Shown: positions 52,434 to 61,561 of the stretch, piece by piece
Position numbering within the stretch: position 1 is the first letter of the stretch
Layout of the letters: each line of letters opens with the position of its first letter
Origin: Streptomyces sp. NBC_01478
GTDB lineage: Bacteria > Actinomycetota > Actinomycetes > Streptomycetales > Streptomycetaceae
Direction of reading: 5' to 3'
Assembly (NCBI RefSeq): GCF_036227225.1
Contig: NZ_CP109444.1
Span: forward strand, 8,103,501-8,167,500
DNA length: 64,000 nt
Program-made: the position numbers and the translations under genes
The notes under the pieces: model-generated
The model's input: the letters and a program-made list of their open reading frames with translations, nothing else
Database searches by the model: none
What the model was told of the DNA's origin: nothing

Positions 52434-53591
52434 ATGAGCACCGAGAACCTCCCCCAGAACCCTGAGCAGCCGCCTCGCAAGCCGCGTGTGGCCGTCGTGT
52501 TCGGCGGTCGCAGCTCCGAGCACGGGATCTCCGTGGTCACCGCCGGCGCCGTCCTCGGGGCCATCGACCGGACCAAGTACGACGTCCTGCCGATCGGCAT
52601 CACCCGCGAAGGCCGCTGGGCCCTCACCGCCGACGCACCGGAGCGGATGGCGATCACCGACCGCCGTACGCCCGACGTCGAGCAGCTCACCGAGTCGAGC
52701 GAGGGCGGAGTGGTGCTCCCGCTCGACCCCGGGAACCGCGAAGTCGTCCTCAGCGAACCGGGATCCGTGCCCAAGGCCCTCGGCGAGGTCGACGTCGTCT
52801 TCCCCGTCCTGCACGGCCCCTACGGCGAGGACGGCACCCTCCAGGGACTCCTGGAGCTGTCCGGTGTGCCGTATGTGGGCGCGGGTGTGCTCGCCTCGGC
52901 CGTCGGCCAGGACAAGGAGTACATGAAGCGGGTGTTCGCCTCGTTCGGCCTCAAGGTCGGCCCCTACGTGGTGATCCGGCCGCGCGAGTGGGAGCGGGAC
53001 GAGTCCGCCGCGCGCAAGAAGATCGTCGACTTCGCGGGTGAGCACGGCTGGCCGCTGTTCGTGAAGCCCGCGCGCGCGGGGTCGTCGATCGGCATCACCA
53101 AGGTCGACGACCTGGCCGGACTCGACGAGGCGATCGAGGAGGCGCAGCGGCACGACCCGAAGATCCTCGTGGAGGCCGCGCTGCGCGGCCGCGAGATCGA
53201 GTGCGGGGTGCTGGAGTTCGAGGACGGGCCGCGCGCGAGTGTGCCGGCCGAGATCCCGCCGCCCCAGGAGCACGCGTACTACGACTTCGAGGCGAAGTAC
53301 ATCGACTCGACCCCCGGCATCGTGCCCGCCCCGCTGACGCCGGAGGAGACCGCCGAGGTCCAGCGGCTCGCTGTGGACGCCTTCGACGCGGCCTCCTGCG
53401 AGGGGCTCGTGCGGGCGGACTTCTTCCTCACGGAGGACGGCGAGTTCGTCATCAACGAGATCAACACCATGCCCGGCTTCACGCCGATCTCGATGTACCC
53501 GAAGATGTGGGAGGCCAGCGGCGTGCCCTACGGCGAGCTGGTGGACCTCCTGGTGCAGGCGGCCCTGCGCCGGTCCACGGGACTGCGCTGA
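52434..53591 (+). CDS. ddlA: D-alanine--D-alanine ligase
   Basis: A 385-residue ATP-grasp ligase that makes D-Ala-D-Ala for peptidoglycan. Conserved: VVFGGRSSEHGISVVTAG, FPVLHGPYGEDGTLQG, VKPARAGSSIGITKV, and the C-terminal metal-binding VRADFFLTEDGEFVINEINTMPGFTPISMYP. Length is as usual for actinobacterial Ddl (about 380). ATG 52434 follows an intergenic repeat; it appears to be its own transcription unit. Confidence 0.96.
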   Translation: MSTENLPQNPEQPPRKPRVAVVFGGRSSEHGISVVTAGAVLGAIDRTKYDVLPIGITREGRWALTADAPERMAITDRRTPDVEQLTESSEGGVVLPLDPGNREVVLSEPGSVPKALGEVDVVFPVLHGPYGEDGTLQGLLELSGVPYVGAGVLASAVGQDKEYMKRVFASFGLKVGPYVVIRPREWERDESAARKKIVDFAGEHGWPLFVKPARAGSSIGITKVDDLAGLDEAIEEAQRHDPKILVEAALRGREIECGVLEFEDGPRASVPAEIPPPQEHAYYDFEAKYIDSTPGIVPAPLTPEETAEVQRLAVDAFDAASCEGLVRADFFLTEDGEFVINEINTMPGFTPISMYPKMWEASGVPYGELVDLLVQAALRRSTGLR

Positions 53592-53627
53592 GCCGGTCGC
53601 TCCGGTCTGTCCGGCGCTTCGGTCCGT

Positions 53628-54119
53628 CTAGTCGGCGATCCCCGCGGGGATCGCCTTCTTCACGGACTTCGCGAGGTCGACCAGGGGCGCCATGCCGTCT
53701 CCGGTGCGCTCCTTCGGGATGGTCACCTCCACGTAGGCCTTCCGCAGCGTCGTGGTGAAGCGGAAGGAGCCGTCGTCCTCCTTCTGGAGGAGCCAGCCGA
53801 CCCCGTTCACCTCGACGCCGTCGGCCTCCGGGTCGTTCATCTTCGCGGGTCTGACGACACCGCAGCGCAGTATGATCGCCGGGTTCCCCCAGCCCGCGGT
53901 CAGCGCGGACGCGGGCTCGGGATCCCGGCGGCCCTGGTCGTCGACCTTGGACGGCAGCACCTTGTCCAGATTCCGGCACAGCCCGGTGCCCTTCGCGCCC
54001 GGCGAGGGAACCGCCGCCGACGCGCTGTCGTCTGCTGAGGAGCAGCCCGCGACGGTGATCAACGCGGCGAGCACGGACAGCCCGATGACAGAACGGCGCC
54101 GGAGACGGAGAGAGTTCAC
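53628..54119 (-). CDS. DUF3515 lipoprotein
   Basis: A 163-residue predicted lipoprotein; signal peptide MNSLRLRRRSVIGLSVLAAL and lipobox VAGCSS with Cys26. The DUF3515 core shows LCRNLDKVLPSKVDDQGRRDPEP, TAGWGNPAIILRCGVVRP and VNGVGWLLQ. The family is conserved beside thiL and ddl in actinobacteria; role unknown. It lies 20 bp after the Lrp-like gene on the same strand. Confidence 0.9.
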   Translation of the reverse strand: MNSLRLRRRSVIGLSVLAALITVAGCSSADDSASAAVPSPGAKGTGLCRNLDKVLPSKVDDQGRRDPEPASALTAGWGNPAIILRCGVVRPAKMNDPEADGVEVNGVGWLLQKEDDGSFRFTTTLRKAYVEVTIPKERTGDGMAPLVDLAKSVKKAIPAGIAD

Positions 54120-54139
54120 CGGCCAAGGGTAGACGGGGG

Positions 54140-54373
54140 CTACAGATGCACCACCGGGCAGGTCAGGGTGCGGGTGATGCCGTCCACTTGCTGGACTTTG
54201 GCGACCACCATGCGGCCGAGGTCGTCGACCGTGTCGGCCTGGGCGCGCACGATCACGTCGTACGGTCCTGTCACGTCCTCGGCCTGGATCACTCCAGGGA
54301 TCTTGCTGATCGTCTCGGCGACGGTCGACGCCTTGCCGACCTCCGTCTGGATCAGGATGTACGCCTGTACCAC
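54140..54373 (-). CDS. Stand-alone Lrp/AsnC ligand-binding (RAM) domain protein
   Basis: A 77-residue protein (MVQAYILIQTEVGKASTVAETISKIPGV...) that contains only the RAM domain of Lrp/AsnC regulators, with GPYDVIVRAQADTVDDLGRMV and ending TRTLTCPVVHL. There is no helix-turn-helix. Such proteins form rings and bind small metabolites or DNA-binding partners. It is first in a two-gene run with the DUF3515 gene and is divergent from thiL (191 bp gap). Confidence 0.92.
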   Translation of the reverse strand: MVQAYILIQTEVGKASTVAETISKIPGVIQAEDVTGPYDVIVRAQADTVDDLGRMVVAKVQQVDGITRTLTCPVVHL

Positions 54374-54564
54374 GGAACCTCCAGGGCGGCCACGAGGATC
54401 ATGTGGGGAAAAGGAACGCCACGGTATCGCGTCGCCGCTCGCCGCGGGGAGACCCGCGGCCGTGCCAGGACGTGGGCACGACTGAAGTCGACGGTCACCT
54501 CGACCGTACCGAGCACACCGACGGCTCGCGACCGGGCGCTGCCGTCACGAGAAGAGGACGAACG

Positions 54565-55530
54565 ATGAAGGGCACCGTCGGTGAGTTGGGGGAGTTCGGG
54601 CTCATCAGGGAGCTCACTTCCCGGCTCACCACCACCCCCGCGGTCCGGGTCGGCCCCGGCGACGACGCCGCGGTCGTCGCCGCGCCCGACCGCAGGGTCG
54701 TGGCGAGCACCGACATACTGCTGGAGGGTCGGCACTTCCGCCGCGACTGGTCCACCGCCTACGACGTCGGACGCAAGGCCGCCGCGCAGAACCTCGCGGA
54801 CATCGCCGCGATGGGCGCCGTACCGACCGCGCTGCTCCTCGGCCTGGTCGTGCCGGCCGAACTCCCGGTCACCTGGCCCATGGAGCTGATGGACGGGCTG
54901 CGCGACGAGTGCCAGGTCGCGGGTGCCTCGGTGGTCGGCGGCGATGTCGTACGAGGCGACACGATCATGGTGTCGATCACCGCGCTCGGCGATCTGCGGG
55001 GCCGTGAGCCGGTCACCCGGGGTGGCGCGCAGCCCGGTGACGTGGTCGCGGTGACCGGCTGGCTGGGCTGGTCGGCGGCCGGGTTCGCGGTGCTGTCGCG
55101 GGGCTTCCGGTCGCCGCGCGCGTTCGTGGAGGCGCACCGGCGCCCCGAGCCGCCGTATCACGCGGGTCCGGCGGCGGCCGGGCTCGGGGCGACCTCGATG
55201 TGCGACGTGAGCGACGGGCTGATCGCCGACCTCGGGCACATCGCGGAGGCCAGCAAGGTCCGCATCGACATCCGGTCCGGTGCGATCGACGTGCCGACGC
55301 AGATGAACGACATCGGGCAGGCCGTCGGCGTCGACCCCATCCAGTGGGTGCTCACCGGGGGAGAGGACCACGCGATCGTGGCGACCTTCGCACCGGACGT
55401 GAAGCTGCCGGCCCGCTGGAAGGTGATCGGTGAGGTCCTCAACCCCTCCGCGCTGCCCCAGGTGACGGTCGACGGGGCGCCGTGGACCAGCAAGGGCGGC
55501 TGGGACCACTTCGGGGACATCGAGTCGTGA
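54565..55530 (+). CDS. thiL: Thiamine-monophosphate kinase
   Basis: A 321-residue kinase, last step of thiamine diphosphate synthesis. Conserved: [55 protein letters not shown], and [23 protein letters not shown] 54565 follows GAAGAGGACGAACG. Its stop overlaps the thiD start (GTGA). No TPP riboswitch is seen in the leader. Confidence 0.95.
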   Translation: MKGTVGELGEFGLIRELTSRLTTTPAVRVGPGDDAAVVAAPDRRVVASTDILLEGRHFRRDWSTAYDVGRKAAAQNLADIAAMGAVPTALLLGLVVPAELPVTWPMELMDGLRDECQVAGASVVGGDVVRGDTIMVSITALGDLRGREPVTRGGAQPGDVVAVTGWLGWSAAGFAVLSRGFRSPRAFVEAHRRPEPPYHAGPAAAGLGATSMCDVSDGLIADLGHIAEASKVRIDIRSGAIDVPTQMNDIGQAVGVDPIQWVLTGGEDHAIVATFAPDVKLPARWKVIGEVLNPSALPQVTVDGAPWTSKGGWDHFGDIES

Positions 55531-56321
55531 AGCCGCTGGTGCTGACCGTGGCCGGCTCCGACTCCGGTGGCGGGGCCGGGATCCAGGCCGACTTGAAGAC
55601 CATGCTCGCGCTCGGCGTGCACGGCATGAGCGTCGTCACCGCGGTCACCGCGCAGAACTCCCTCGGTGTGCAAGGGGCTTGGGAACTTCCGGCGGAGGCG
55701 GTGCGCGCCCAGTACCGCAGTGTCGTCGACGACATCGGCGTACAGGCCGTGAAGACCGGGATGCTCGCGTCGGCCGAGCTCGTCGAGACGGTCGCGGAGT
55801 TGATCAGCGGGACGGACGCCCCGGCGGTCGTCGACCCGGTGGGCATCTCGAAGCACGGGGACTCACTGCTGGCGGCTTCCGCGCTGGACGCCGTACGCAC
55901 GAAACTGCTGCCGGCGGCGACCGTCGCGACGCCGAACCTCGACGAGGTGGCGCAGTTGACCGGCGTGCGGGTCGACGCGGAGGAGCGGTTGCGGGAGGCC
56001 GCGTCGGCCGTGCTGGCGTACGGTCCGCGGTGGGTGTTGATCAAGGGTGGGCATCTGCCGGGTGACGCGGTGGATCTGCTGACCGACGGTGCCGAGGAAC
56101 ACTGGCTGCGCGCGCCTCGCTACGACAACCGGCACACCCATGGGACCGGCTGCACGCTCGCTTCGGCGATCGCCGCGCAGCTCGCCATGGGGCTGGCGGT
56201 GCCGGAGGCGGTGACGGCGGCGAAGGCCTATGTCACGGGGGCGATCGCGGCGGGGTTCGCGCTGGGGCGCGGGATCGGGCCGGTGGATCATGGGTGGGCG
56301 CTGCGGCGGGACCCCCGCTGA
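55527..56321 (+). CDS. thiD: Hydroxymethylpyrimidine (phosphate) kinase
   Basis: A 264-residue ribokinase-family enzyme of the pyrimidine branch of thiamine synthesis. N-terminal [24 protein letters not shown], central [15 protein letters not shown], and catalytic [20 protein letters not shown] 55527 overlaps the thiL stop by four bases, so both kinases are translated together. Confidence 0.95.
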   Translation: MKPLVLTVAGSDSGGGAGIQADLKTMLALGVHGMSVVTAVTAQNSLGVQGAWELPAEAVRAQYRSVVDDIGVQAVKTGMLASAELVETVAELISGTDAPAVVDPVGISKHGDSLLAASALDAVRTKLLPAATVATPNLDEVAQLTGVRVDAEERLREAASAVLAYGPRWVLIKGGHLPGDAVDLLTDGAEEHWLRAPRYDNRHTHGTGCTLASAIAAQLAMGLAVPEAVTAAKAYVTGAIAAGFALGRGIGPVDHGWALRRDPR

Positions 56322-56337
56322 CGAGGGCACGGCAAAA

Positions 56338-56364
56338 AGCCGGCCCACACGAGGTGGACCGGCT
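56338..56364. terminator. Bidirectional terminator between thiD and rpmB
   Basis: AGCCGGCCCAC (56338-56348) pairs with GTGGACCGGCT (56354-56364) with one mismatch. The minus strand continues with TTTTT (plus-strand AAAAA at 56334-56338), making it a proper intrinsic terminator for rpmB. Confidence 0.85.
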
Positions 56365-56405
56365 CGATGCAGCGAACCAGCAGTGGCCGCGCGCTCAGCA
56401 GTGCG

Positions 56406-56591
56406 TCAGCGCGAGACCTTGCCGGCCTTGATGCACGAGGTGCAAGCGTTCACGCGCTTCGGCGTCCCACTGACCACGGTACGGACGCGCTGGATGTTCG
56501 GGTTCCAGCGACGGGACGTACGGCGGTGCGAGTGCGAGATGTTGTTGCCGAAGCCCGGCCCCTTGCCGCAGACGTCGCAGTTGGCAGCCAC
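56406..56591 (-). CDS. rpmB: 50S ribosomal protein L28 (zinc-ribbon form)
   Basis: A 61-residue L28. Two Cys pairs, CDVC (residues 5-8) and CTSC near residues 50-53, mark the zinc-binding form as opposed to the Cys-free, Zur-controlled paralogue. Conserved [24 protein letters not shown]. Convergent with thiD; divergent from the DAK gene across about 257 bp that holds only presumed promoters. Confidence 0.96.
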   Translation of the reverse strand: MAANCDVCGKGPGFGNNISHSHRRTSRRWNPNIQRVRTVVSGTPKRVNACTSCIKAGKVSR

Positions 56592-56848
56592 GGGTCACTC
56601 CAAAGACTTCAGATGCACAGATGCACTTACGGATGATCCCGGCATGCCGGAATCGAGATCGTAAGATCTGAGTGGCGCTGCCAGGGGGGATGGCCCGATC
56701 GGGATCGGGCAACCGGAGCAGCATACAACGACTGCGCCAGTACAACGAAACTACCATGCCTGGTCGGGGGCCCGCTCCGGCCCTCCTCGGGCCCGGGCCG
56801 TCCCAAGGTCTACGCTGCGTGCCAGTCCAGCAGCTCAAGGAGGCGCAG

Positions 56849-58597
56849 GTGCCGCAGGTGCCGCAGACATTCTTCGATGCTCTCGCGGTGCGTACCTGGT
56901 GCGGTCTCGCGCTGCGGGCGCTGGGGCGTGCGCGCGAGGAGATCGACGCGATCAACGTGTACCCGGTGGCCGACGGGGACACGGGCACCAACCTGTACCT
57001 GACCATGGAGTCCGCGGTCGCCGCGGTCGAGGCGGTGTTCGACGGACACGGCACCCTGACCGAGCAGAAACCGCCGCTGGCCGACGCCGTCCGCGCGATG
57101 GCCCATGGGGCGCTGATAGGGGCGCGCGGGAACTCCGGGACGATCCTCGCGCAGTTGCTGCGGGGCATGGCCCAGGTGCTCGCCGCCGACGGTGAGACGG
57201 CTCACACGGACGGCGAGGGGCTACGGCTCGCCCTGCGGCGCGCGGCCGACTCCGCCCGGCACGCGGTGGCCCACCCGATCGAGGGCACGGTCCTCTCGGT
57301 CGCCTCGGCGGCGGCGGACGCGGCCGACGACAGCGGGGACGACAGCGAGGGCGACTGCGGGACCGTCGCACGGGCCGCCTACGTGGGAGCGTGCGCCGCG
57401 CTGGCCGCGACCCCGGGGCAACTGGCCGTCCTGGAGCGCGCGGGTGTCGTCGACGCGGGCGGGCGCGGGCTGGTCGCGGTGCTGGCCGCGCTGGTGGAGA
57501 CGTTCACGGGGGAGGGGCCGGTCTTCACGGCCCTGGAGACGCACGCACGCGTGGCCGTCGACGTGACGCACACACGCGTGGAGGACGTTTTCGCCTCCCA
57601 TGCCTCCCATGCCTCCCATGCTTCCGGCGCTCTCGATGCTCCTGGCGCTCCCGAAGGCACCCCGCGTGAAGGCGGCCCCGCCTTCGAGGTGATCTACCTC
57701 CTGGAGGCCGACGACTCGGCCGTGACACGGCTGCGGGAGCGGCTCGACGCCCTCGGCGACTCCCTCGTCGTGGTCGGCGGCGACGGCCTGTGGAACGTCC
57801 ACGTGCACGTGGACGACGCCGGCGCCGCCGTGGAGGCGGGCGTCGAGGCCGGCCGGCCGCACCGGATCCGGATCACCCACTTCGGGCTCGGCGACGTCCA
57901 CACCACCGGTGCCGAACGGCCGCCCAGGGAGCGCGCCCAGCGGGCCGTCGTCGCCGTCGTCCCCGGCGAGGGTCTGGCCGGGCTCTACGGCGAGGCCGGC
58001 GCGACCACCGTCCTCGCGCGCCCCGGGGAGCCGCCGGCCAGCGGGGAACTGGTCGCGGCCCTGCGACGGGCACACGCGCGTGAGGTCGTGCTGTTGCCCA
58101 ACGACGCGGACCTGCGCCACACCGCGGCCGCTGCCGCCGAGCAGGCCCGGGCCGAGGGTATCCGGGTCGCGCTGATCCCGACGCGGTCCGCGGTCCAGGG
58201 GATCGCCGCGCTCGCCGTGCACGAGCCGGAGCGGCGCTTCGACGAGGACGTCGTCTCCATGACCTCGGCGGCGGGCGCGACCCGCTACGCCGAGGTCGCC
58301 GTCGCGGAACGCCAGTCCTGGACCATGGCCGGCATCTGCCAGGCCGGGGACGTCCTGGGGCTCGTCGACGGCGACGTGGCGGTGATCGGCGCCGATGTCA
58401 CCGCCACCGCCCGGGCCGTCCTCGACCGCATGCTCGCGGCCGGCGGCGAACTCGTCACGCTCGTCCTCGGCGACGAGGCACCCGCCAGCGTCGCGGACAT
58501 CCTGGAGGGCCACGTCCGGGAGTCGTACCTCGCGGTCGACACGGTGGTGTACCGGGGCGGCCGGCAAGGTGCCCTGCTGCTCATCGGCGTCGAGTAG
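56849..58597 (+). CDS. DAK2-domain protein (FakA/YloV-like)
   Basis: A 582-residue protein. I choose GTG 56849, five bases after AAGGAGG. N-terminal DAK2 domain with INVYPVADGDTGTNLYLT (nucleotide-metal Asp cluster) and IGARGNSGTILAQLLRGMA, a second domain with VIYLLEADDSAVTRLRERL and VHVDDAGAAVEAG, and C-terminal DegV-like part (LPNDADLRHTAAAAAEQA). FakA in Firmicutes phosphorylates fatty acids with FakB. A Ser-His-Ala repeat (57594-57625) is discussed among the findings. It lies upstream of recG in relatives, here separated by the HSP90/TPR pair. Confidence 0.9.
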   Translation: MPQVPQTFFDALAVRTWCGLALRALGRAREEIDAINVYPVADGDTGTNLYLTMESAVAAVEAVFDGHGTLTEQKPPLADAVRAMAHGALIGARGNSGTILAQLLRGMAQVLAADGETAHTDGEGLRLALRRAADSARHAVAHPIEGTVLSVASAAADAADDSGDDSEGDCGTVARAAYVGACAALAATPGQLAVLERAGVVDAGGRGLVAVLAALVETFTGEGPVFTALETHARVAVDVTHTRVEDVFASHASHASHASGALDAPGAPEGTPREGGPAFEVIYLLEADDSAVTRLRERLDALGDSLVVVGGDGLWNVHVHVDDAGAAVEAGVEAGRPHRIRITHFGLGDVHTTGAERPPRERAQRAVVAVVPGEGLAGLYGEAGATTVLARPGEPPASGELVAALRRAHAREVVLLPNDADLRHTAAAAAEQARAEGIRVALIPTRSAVQGIAALAVHEPERRFDEDVVSMTSAAGATRYAEVAVAERQSWTMAGICQAGDVLGLVDGDVAVIGADVTATARAVLDRMLAAGGELVTLVLGDEAPASVADILEGHVRESYLAVDTVVYRGGRQGALLLIGVE

Positions 58598-58612
58598 GGG
58601 TCCCCGGGAGGG

Positions 58613-61561
58613 CTACTCCTGTGCCGTCTGCTCCTCCATGAGCTGGAGGAGCTGCTCGGCCTCGGCACGACGGGCCCGTACCGTCTCGTCGCCGTCGTCG
58701 GCACCCTCGTAGGCCTTCAGCACGCCACGCGCGCGTGTGGCCGCGTCGGCGGGGCGGCTGAGGTCGGCCTCCAGCCAGCCCGCGGCGAGTTCGGCGCCGG
58801 TGCGGGTGTGCACCGCGCCGTCCCCGAGGGCGGCGAACACGGTGACCGCCTCCGCGGTCTGTGCCAGGGCGTCCTCGAACGCGGCCTGTATCGCGGTGTC
58901 CTCGGCCTCCTCGGCGACGGAACGGGCCAGCAGCTCGCCGAACTGCCGGTGGGTGTGGCCCAGTTCACCGGTGAGCCGCTGCCGCGCCTCCTGGTCGTCC
59001 GTCACGAGCAGCGCGGCCTCGCACTCCTCGATCGCGCCCGCCATCAACTCCCGCGCCCGGTCCAGGCCCCGGTCCGCGCGCAACGCCAGCCACGCGCGGG
59101 CGCGCAGCGAGCGGACGAGCCCGTGCACGTTCCCCAGGGACCGCCACAGGTCGCCCGCGCGCTCGTACGCCTGGTCCGCCTCGGCGGGCAGCTCCGCGTG
59201 GCCCAGCGACTCGGCGGCGAGATGGGCGAGCGTCGCGTGGTCGTTCTGCTCGGGCCAGTGCCGGGCGATCTCGGCCGCCTGCAACCGCCGTTCGGCAGCC
59301 GCCCGGTGCTCGCCCAGCTCGCTCAGACAGTCGCCGAGCCACCACTGCGTCTGGACGATCGCGCCGTCGCCGTGCGTCTCGGCGCTCAGGTCGGGCAGCG
59401 CCGACTCCAGCACCTCGGCGGCCTCGGCCCAGCGCCCCTGGCGCAGCAGGAAACCGCCGAGCTGGTGCCGTGCCCAGGCGCCCAGCGTCGGGCCCTCGCC
59501 CGCCTCGTCGGACCAGTGCGCGGCCTCCAGGGCGTGCTCAGCGGCCTCCTCGGACCGTCCCCGGCCGCCGAGCACCTCGGCGAGCTGGAGATGCAGTTGA
59601 GCCCGTCCTGGCGCCTCCAGATACGGCCCACCGTGCTCCAGGGCCGCCCGCAGCGCCCGCTCCGCCTCCGCGATGTCGCCGAGGTGATGGGCGAGCCCGG
59701 CCAGCCGGGCTTCGTACTCCACCGCGAACCACGGCAGCCCCGCGACCACGAACGCCGTCGACGCCTGCGAGAACAGCCGGACGGCCGTCTCCAAGTCCCC
59801 GCCCCGCACCGCGAGTTCGGCCAGCATCGCCTGCCCCTCGGCACCCCGGGCGGCCAGCCGGACATCGGCCACGTCACCCGGAAGGGGCTGCCCCTCGACG
59901 AGGGCCAGCACTTCCCGTACGGCGGCCTCGGCGGCGGCCAGGTCCTCGGCACCGGGGGTGTCCTCGGGGGACTCCCCGTGGACCCTCCGCATCAGGACGC
60001 GCGCCCGGCTCATCAGCACGGCCGCCGTCTGCCGTACGCCCGTGCCGTCCTCGGAGTACAGGGCGAGCACCGCGTCGTACGGCTCGACGATCGTGGCGAG
60101 GGCCTCGTCGATCTCGCCCGTGAGAGCGCGTACGTACGCTCCACGCGCGCGTGCCGCCCACGCCTCCCCGGGGTCGCCCGCCTCCGTGAACAGCTCGGCC
60201 GCGCGCTCGAAGAGGGCGAGGCCCTCGGGGCCCCGGTCCATCGCCTGGTGGTCGGCGATCTCCGCGCGGTCACGGGCGGACAGCTCGACGCCCTCGGCGG
60301 CACGGGAGACGGCCAACCAGGCCTCTACGGCGTGCGGTTGCAGCGTGTCCGACAGCCGTCGCGCCTCCGTGAGAAGTTCGGAGAGGTCCTTCTCCGGGGC
60401 CCGCTCCGGGACCGCCGTGCCCGGCACGGGTGCCGTGGCCGGCCGGCCCGCCGAACGCACTCCCAGGGGCAGTCGTTCCACCAGGGGCCGCTGGTCCATA
60501 CGCGCGCGTGCCCCGTCGCCGACGTGGGTCGTGCCGTTGCGCTCGTCGAAGCGGGCGGCCAGCGCGAGGGTCTCCACGCGCGTGTGGACGGCGAGTTCGC
60601 GTGCGGTCCACGCCCGGCCCGTCGGCCCGGGCACCTGCTGGTCGCCGAGCCCCAGTTCGGTCAGCCGGTCCATCAGCAGGGTCACCACGGACAGGAAGTC
60701 CAGCCCGCTGCGCGGGTTCCCGGAGTCCGTGAAGTACGCCGGACGCTCCGCGAGCAGCTCAAGACCGCGCGCCTCGTTGCCGCTCAGGGCGCAGAACTCC
60801 ACATGGTCCGCGTACGCGCCCCGCATGCTCTCCATGGGCCGTACGAGACGGAAGCCCCGAAGGTGATGCGCGCGCGCCTCGTCGGCCCGGCCCAGGCGCA
60901 GCAGCGGGGCCAGGGAGGACGCGAGGACGGTGTGCGGCTCGTGGGCGCAGGTGAACTCGCCCTCCAGGACCGGCTGCCACAGCTCCAGCGCCTCGGCGTC
61001 CCGCTCCCGCTGCACCTGCCACTCGCCCTGGCTGTGCAGCTCGCACGCGTGGCAGTCGGCCATGGTGTCCCGGTCGGCGGCCAGCCACGCCGCGTACGCC
61101 CGCTCGGCCCGCGCCAGGTCCCCCACGTGCGAGGCGACGCTGAACTCGGCGCTGCGCACGGCCCGTTCGGAGTGCCCGGCCAGTTGGTAGCGGTGCTCCA
61201 TCTCGCCGAGCCACTTCTCGATCGACGCGAGCGGGATGTGCGGCTGGCCGAGCATCCCGGACGACATCCACTTGAAGACCCAGTGCAGCGAGTGGACCTC
61301 GTACTCGTCGAAGTCCTCGGGCCGCTCGTCCCACATGCGCAGCAGGCGCGCGAAGGGGACGAACATCTTGTCCTTCTCGGAGCTGTAGTTGTAGACCTTC
61401 AACTGATGCCCGAGCGCCTCGATCACCGCGAGCGGGATGTCCAGCTTCTCGGCCTCGGCGAGCAGTTGCTCCGCGCGCGCGTTGCGGGCCGGTCCCTCCG
61501 GCTCCTCGGAGTTCTCCGCCATCGCCCGGCGCAGCGCGTCGAAGTCCGTGATCCCTGCCAT
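58613..61561 (-). CDS. TPR-rich protein coupled to HSP90-like gene
   Basis: A 982-residue soluble protein, ATG 61561 overlapping the stop of the HSP90-like gene by one base (TGATG). Most of the length is Ala/Leu/Glu/Arg-rich helical repeats of TPR type (about 34 residues, for example EVLGGRGRSEEAAEHALEAAHW, ALPDLSAETHGDGAIVQTQWWLGDCLSELGEHRAAAERRL). The N-terminal 200 residues (ITDFDALRRAMAENSEE, HSLHWVFKWMSSGMLGQPHIPL) differ and may be a cofactor or client domain. In eukaryotes TPR proteins are HSP90 co-chaperones; here the direct coupling suggests the same kind of partnership. No catalytic motif is seen. Confidence 0.88.
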   Translation of the reverse strand: MAGITDFDALRRAMAENSEEPEGPARNARAEQLLAEAEKLDIPLAVIEALGHQLKVYNYSSEKDKMFVPFARLLRMWDERPEDFDEYEVHSLHWVFKWMSSGMLGQPHIPLASIEKWLGEMEHRYQLAGHSERAVRSAEFSVASHVGDLARAERAYAAWLAADRDTMADCHACELHSQGEWQVQRERDAEALELWQPVLEGEFTCAHEPHTVLASSLAPLLRLGRADEARAHHLRGFRLVRPMESMRGAYADHVEFCALSGNEARGLELLAERPAYFTDSGNPRSGLDFLSVVTLLMDRLTELGLGDQQVPGPTGRAWTARELAVHTRVETLALAARFDERNGTTHVGDGARARMDQRPLVERLPLGVRSAGRPATAPVPGTAVPERAPEKDLSELLTEARRLSDTLQPHAVEAWLAVSRAAEGVELSARDRAEIADHQAMDRGPEGLALFERAAELFTEAGDPGEAWAARARGAYVRALTGEIDEALATIVEPYDAVLALYSEDGTGVRQTAAVLMSRARVLMRRVHGESPEDTPGAEDLAAAEAAVREVLALVEGQPLPGDVADVRLAARGAEGQAMLAELAVRGGDLETAVRLFSQASTAFVVAGLPWFAVEYEARLAGLAHHLGDIAEAERALRAALEHGGPYLEAPGRAQLHLQLAEVLGGRGRSEEAAEHALEAAHWSDEAGEGPTLGAWARHQLGGFLLRQGRWAEAAEVLESALPDLSAETHGDGAIVQTQWWLGDCLSELGEHRAAAERRLQAAEIARHWPEQNDHATLAHLAAESLGHAELPAEADQAYERAGDLWRSLGNVHGLVRSLRARAWLALRADRGLDRARELMAGAIEECEAALLVTDDQEARQRLTGELGHTHRQFGELLARSVAEEAEDTAIQAAFEDALAQTAEAVTVFAALGDGAVHTRTGAELAAGWLEADLSRPADAATRARGVLKAYEGADDGDETVRARRAEAEQLLQLMEEQTAQE

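Noticed and set aside
54374..54564. TPP riboswitch before thiL
   Set aside because: No CTGAGA or related conserved THI-box sequence is present in the leader.
57594..57625. CRISPR-like or VNTR array
   Set aside because: Units are 9 bp, contiguous and in frame within a gene; there are no spacers. Treated as a coding repeat.
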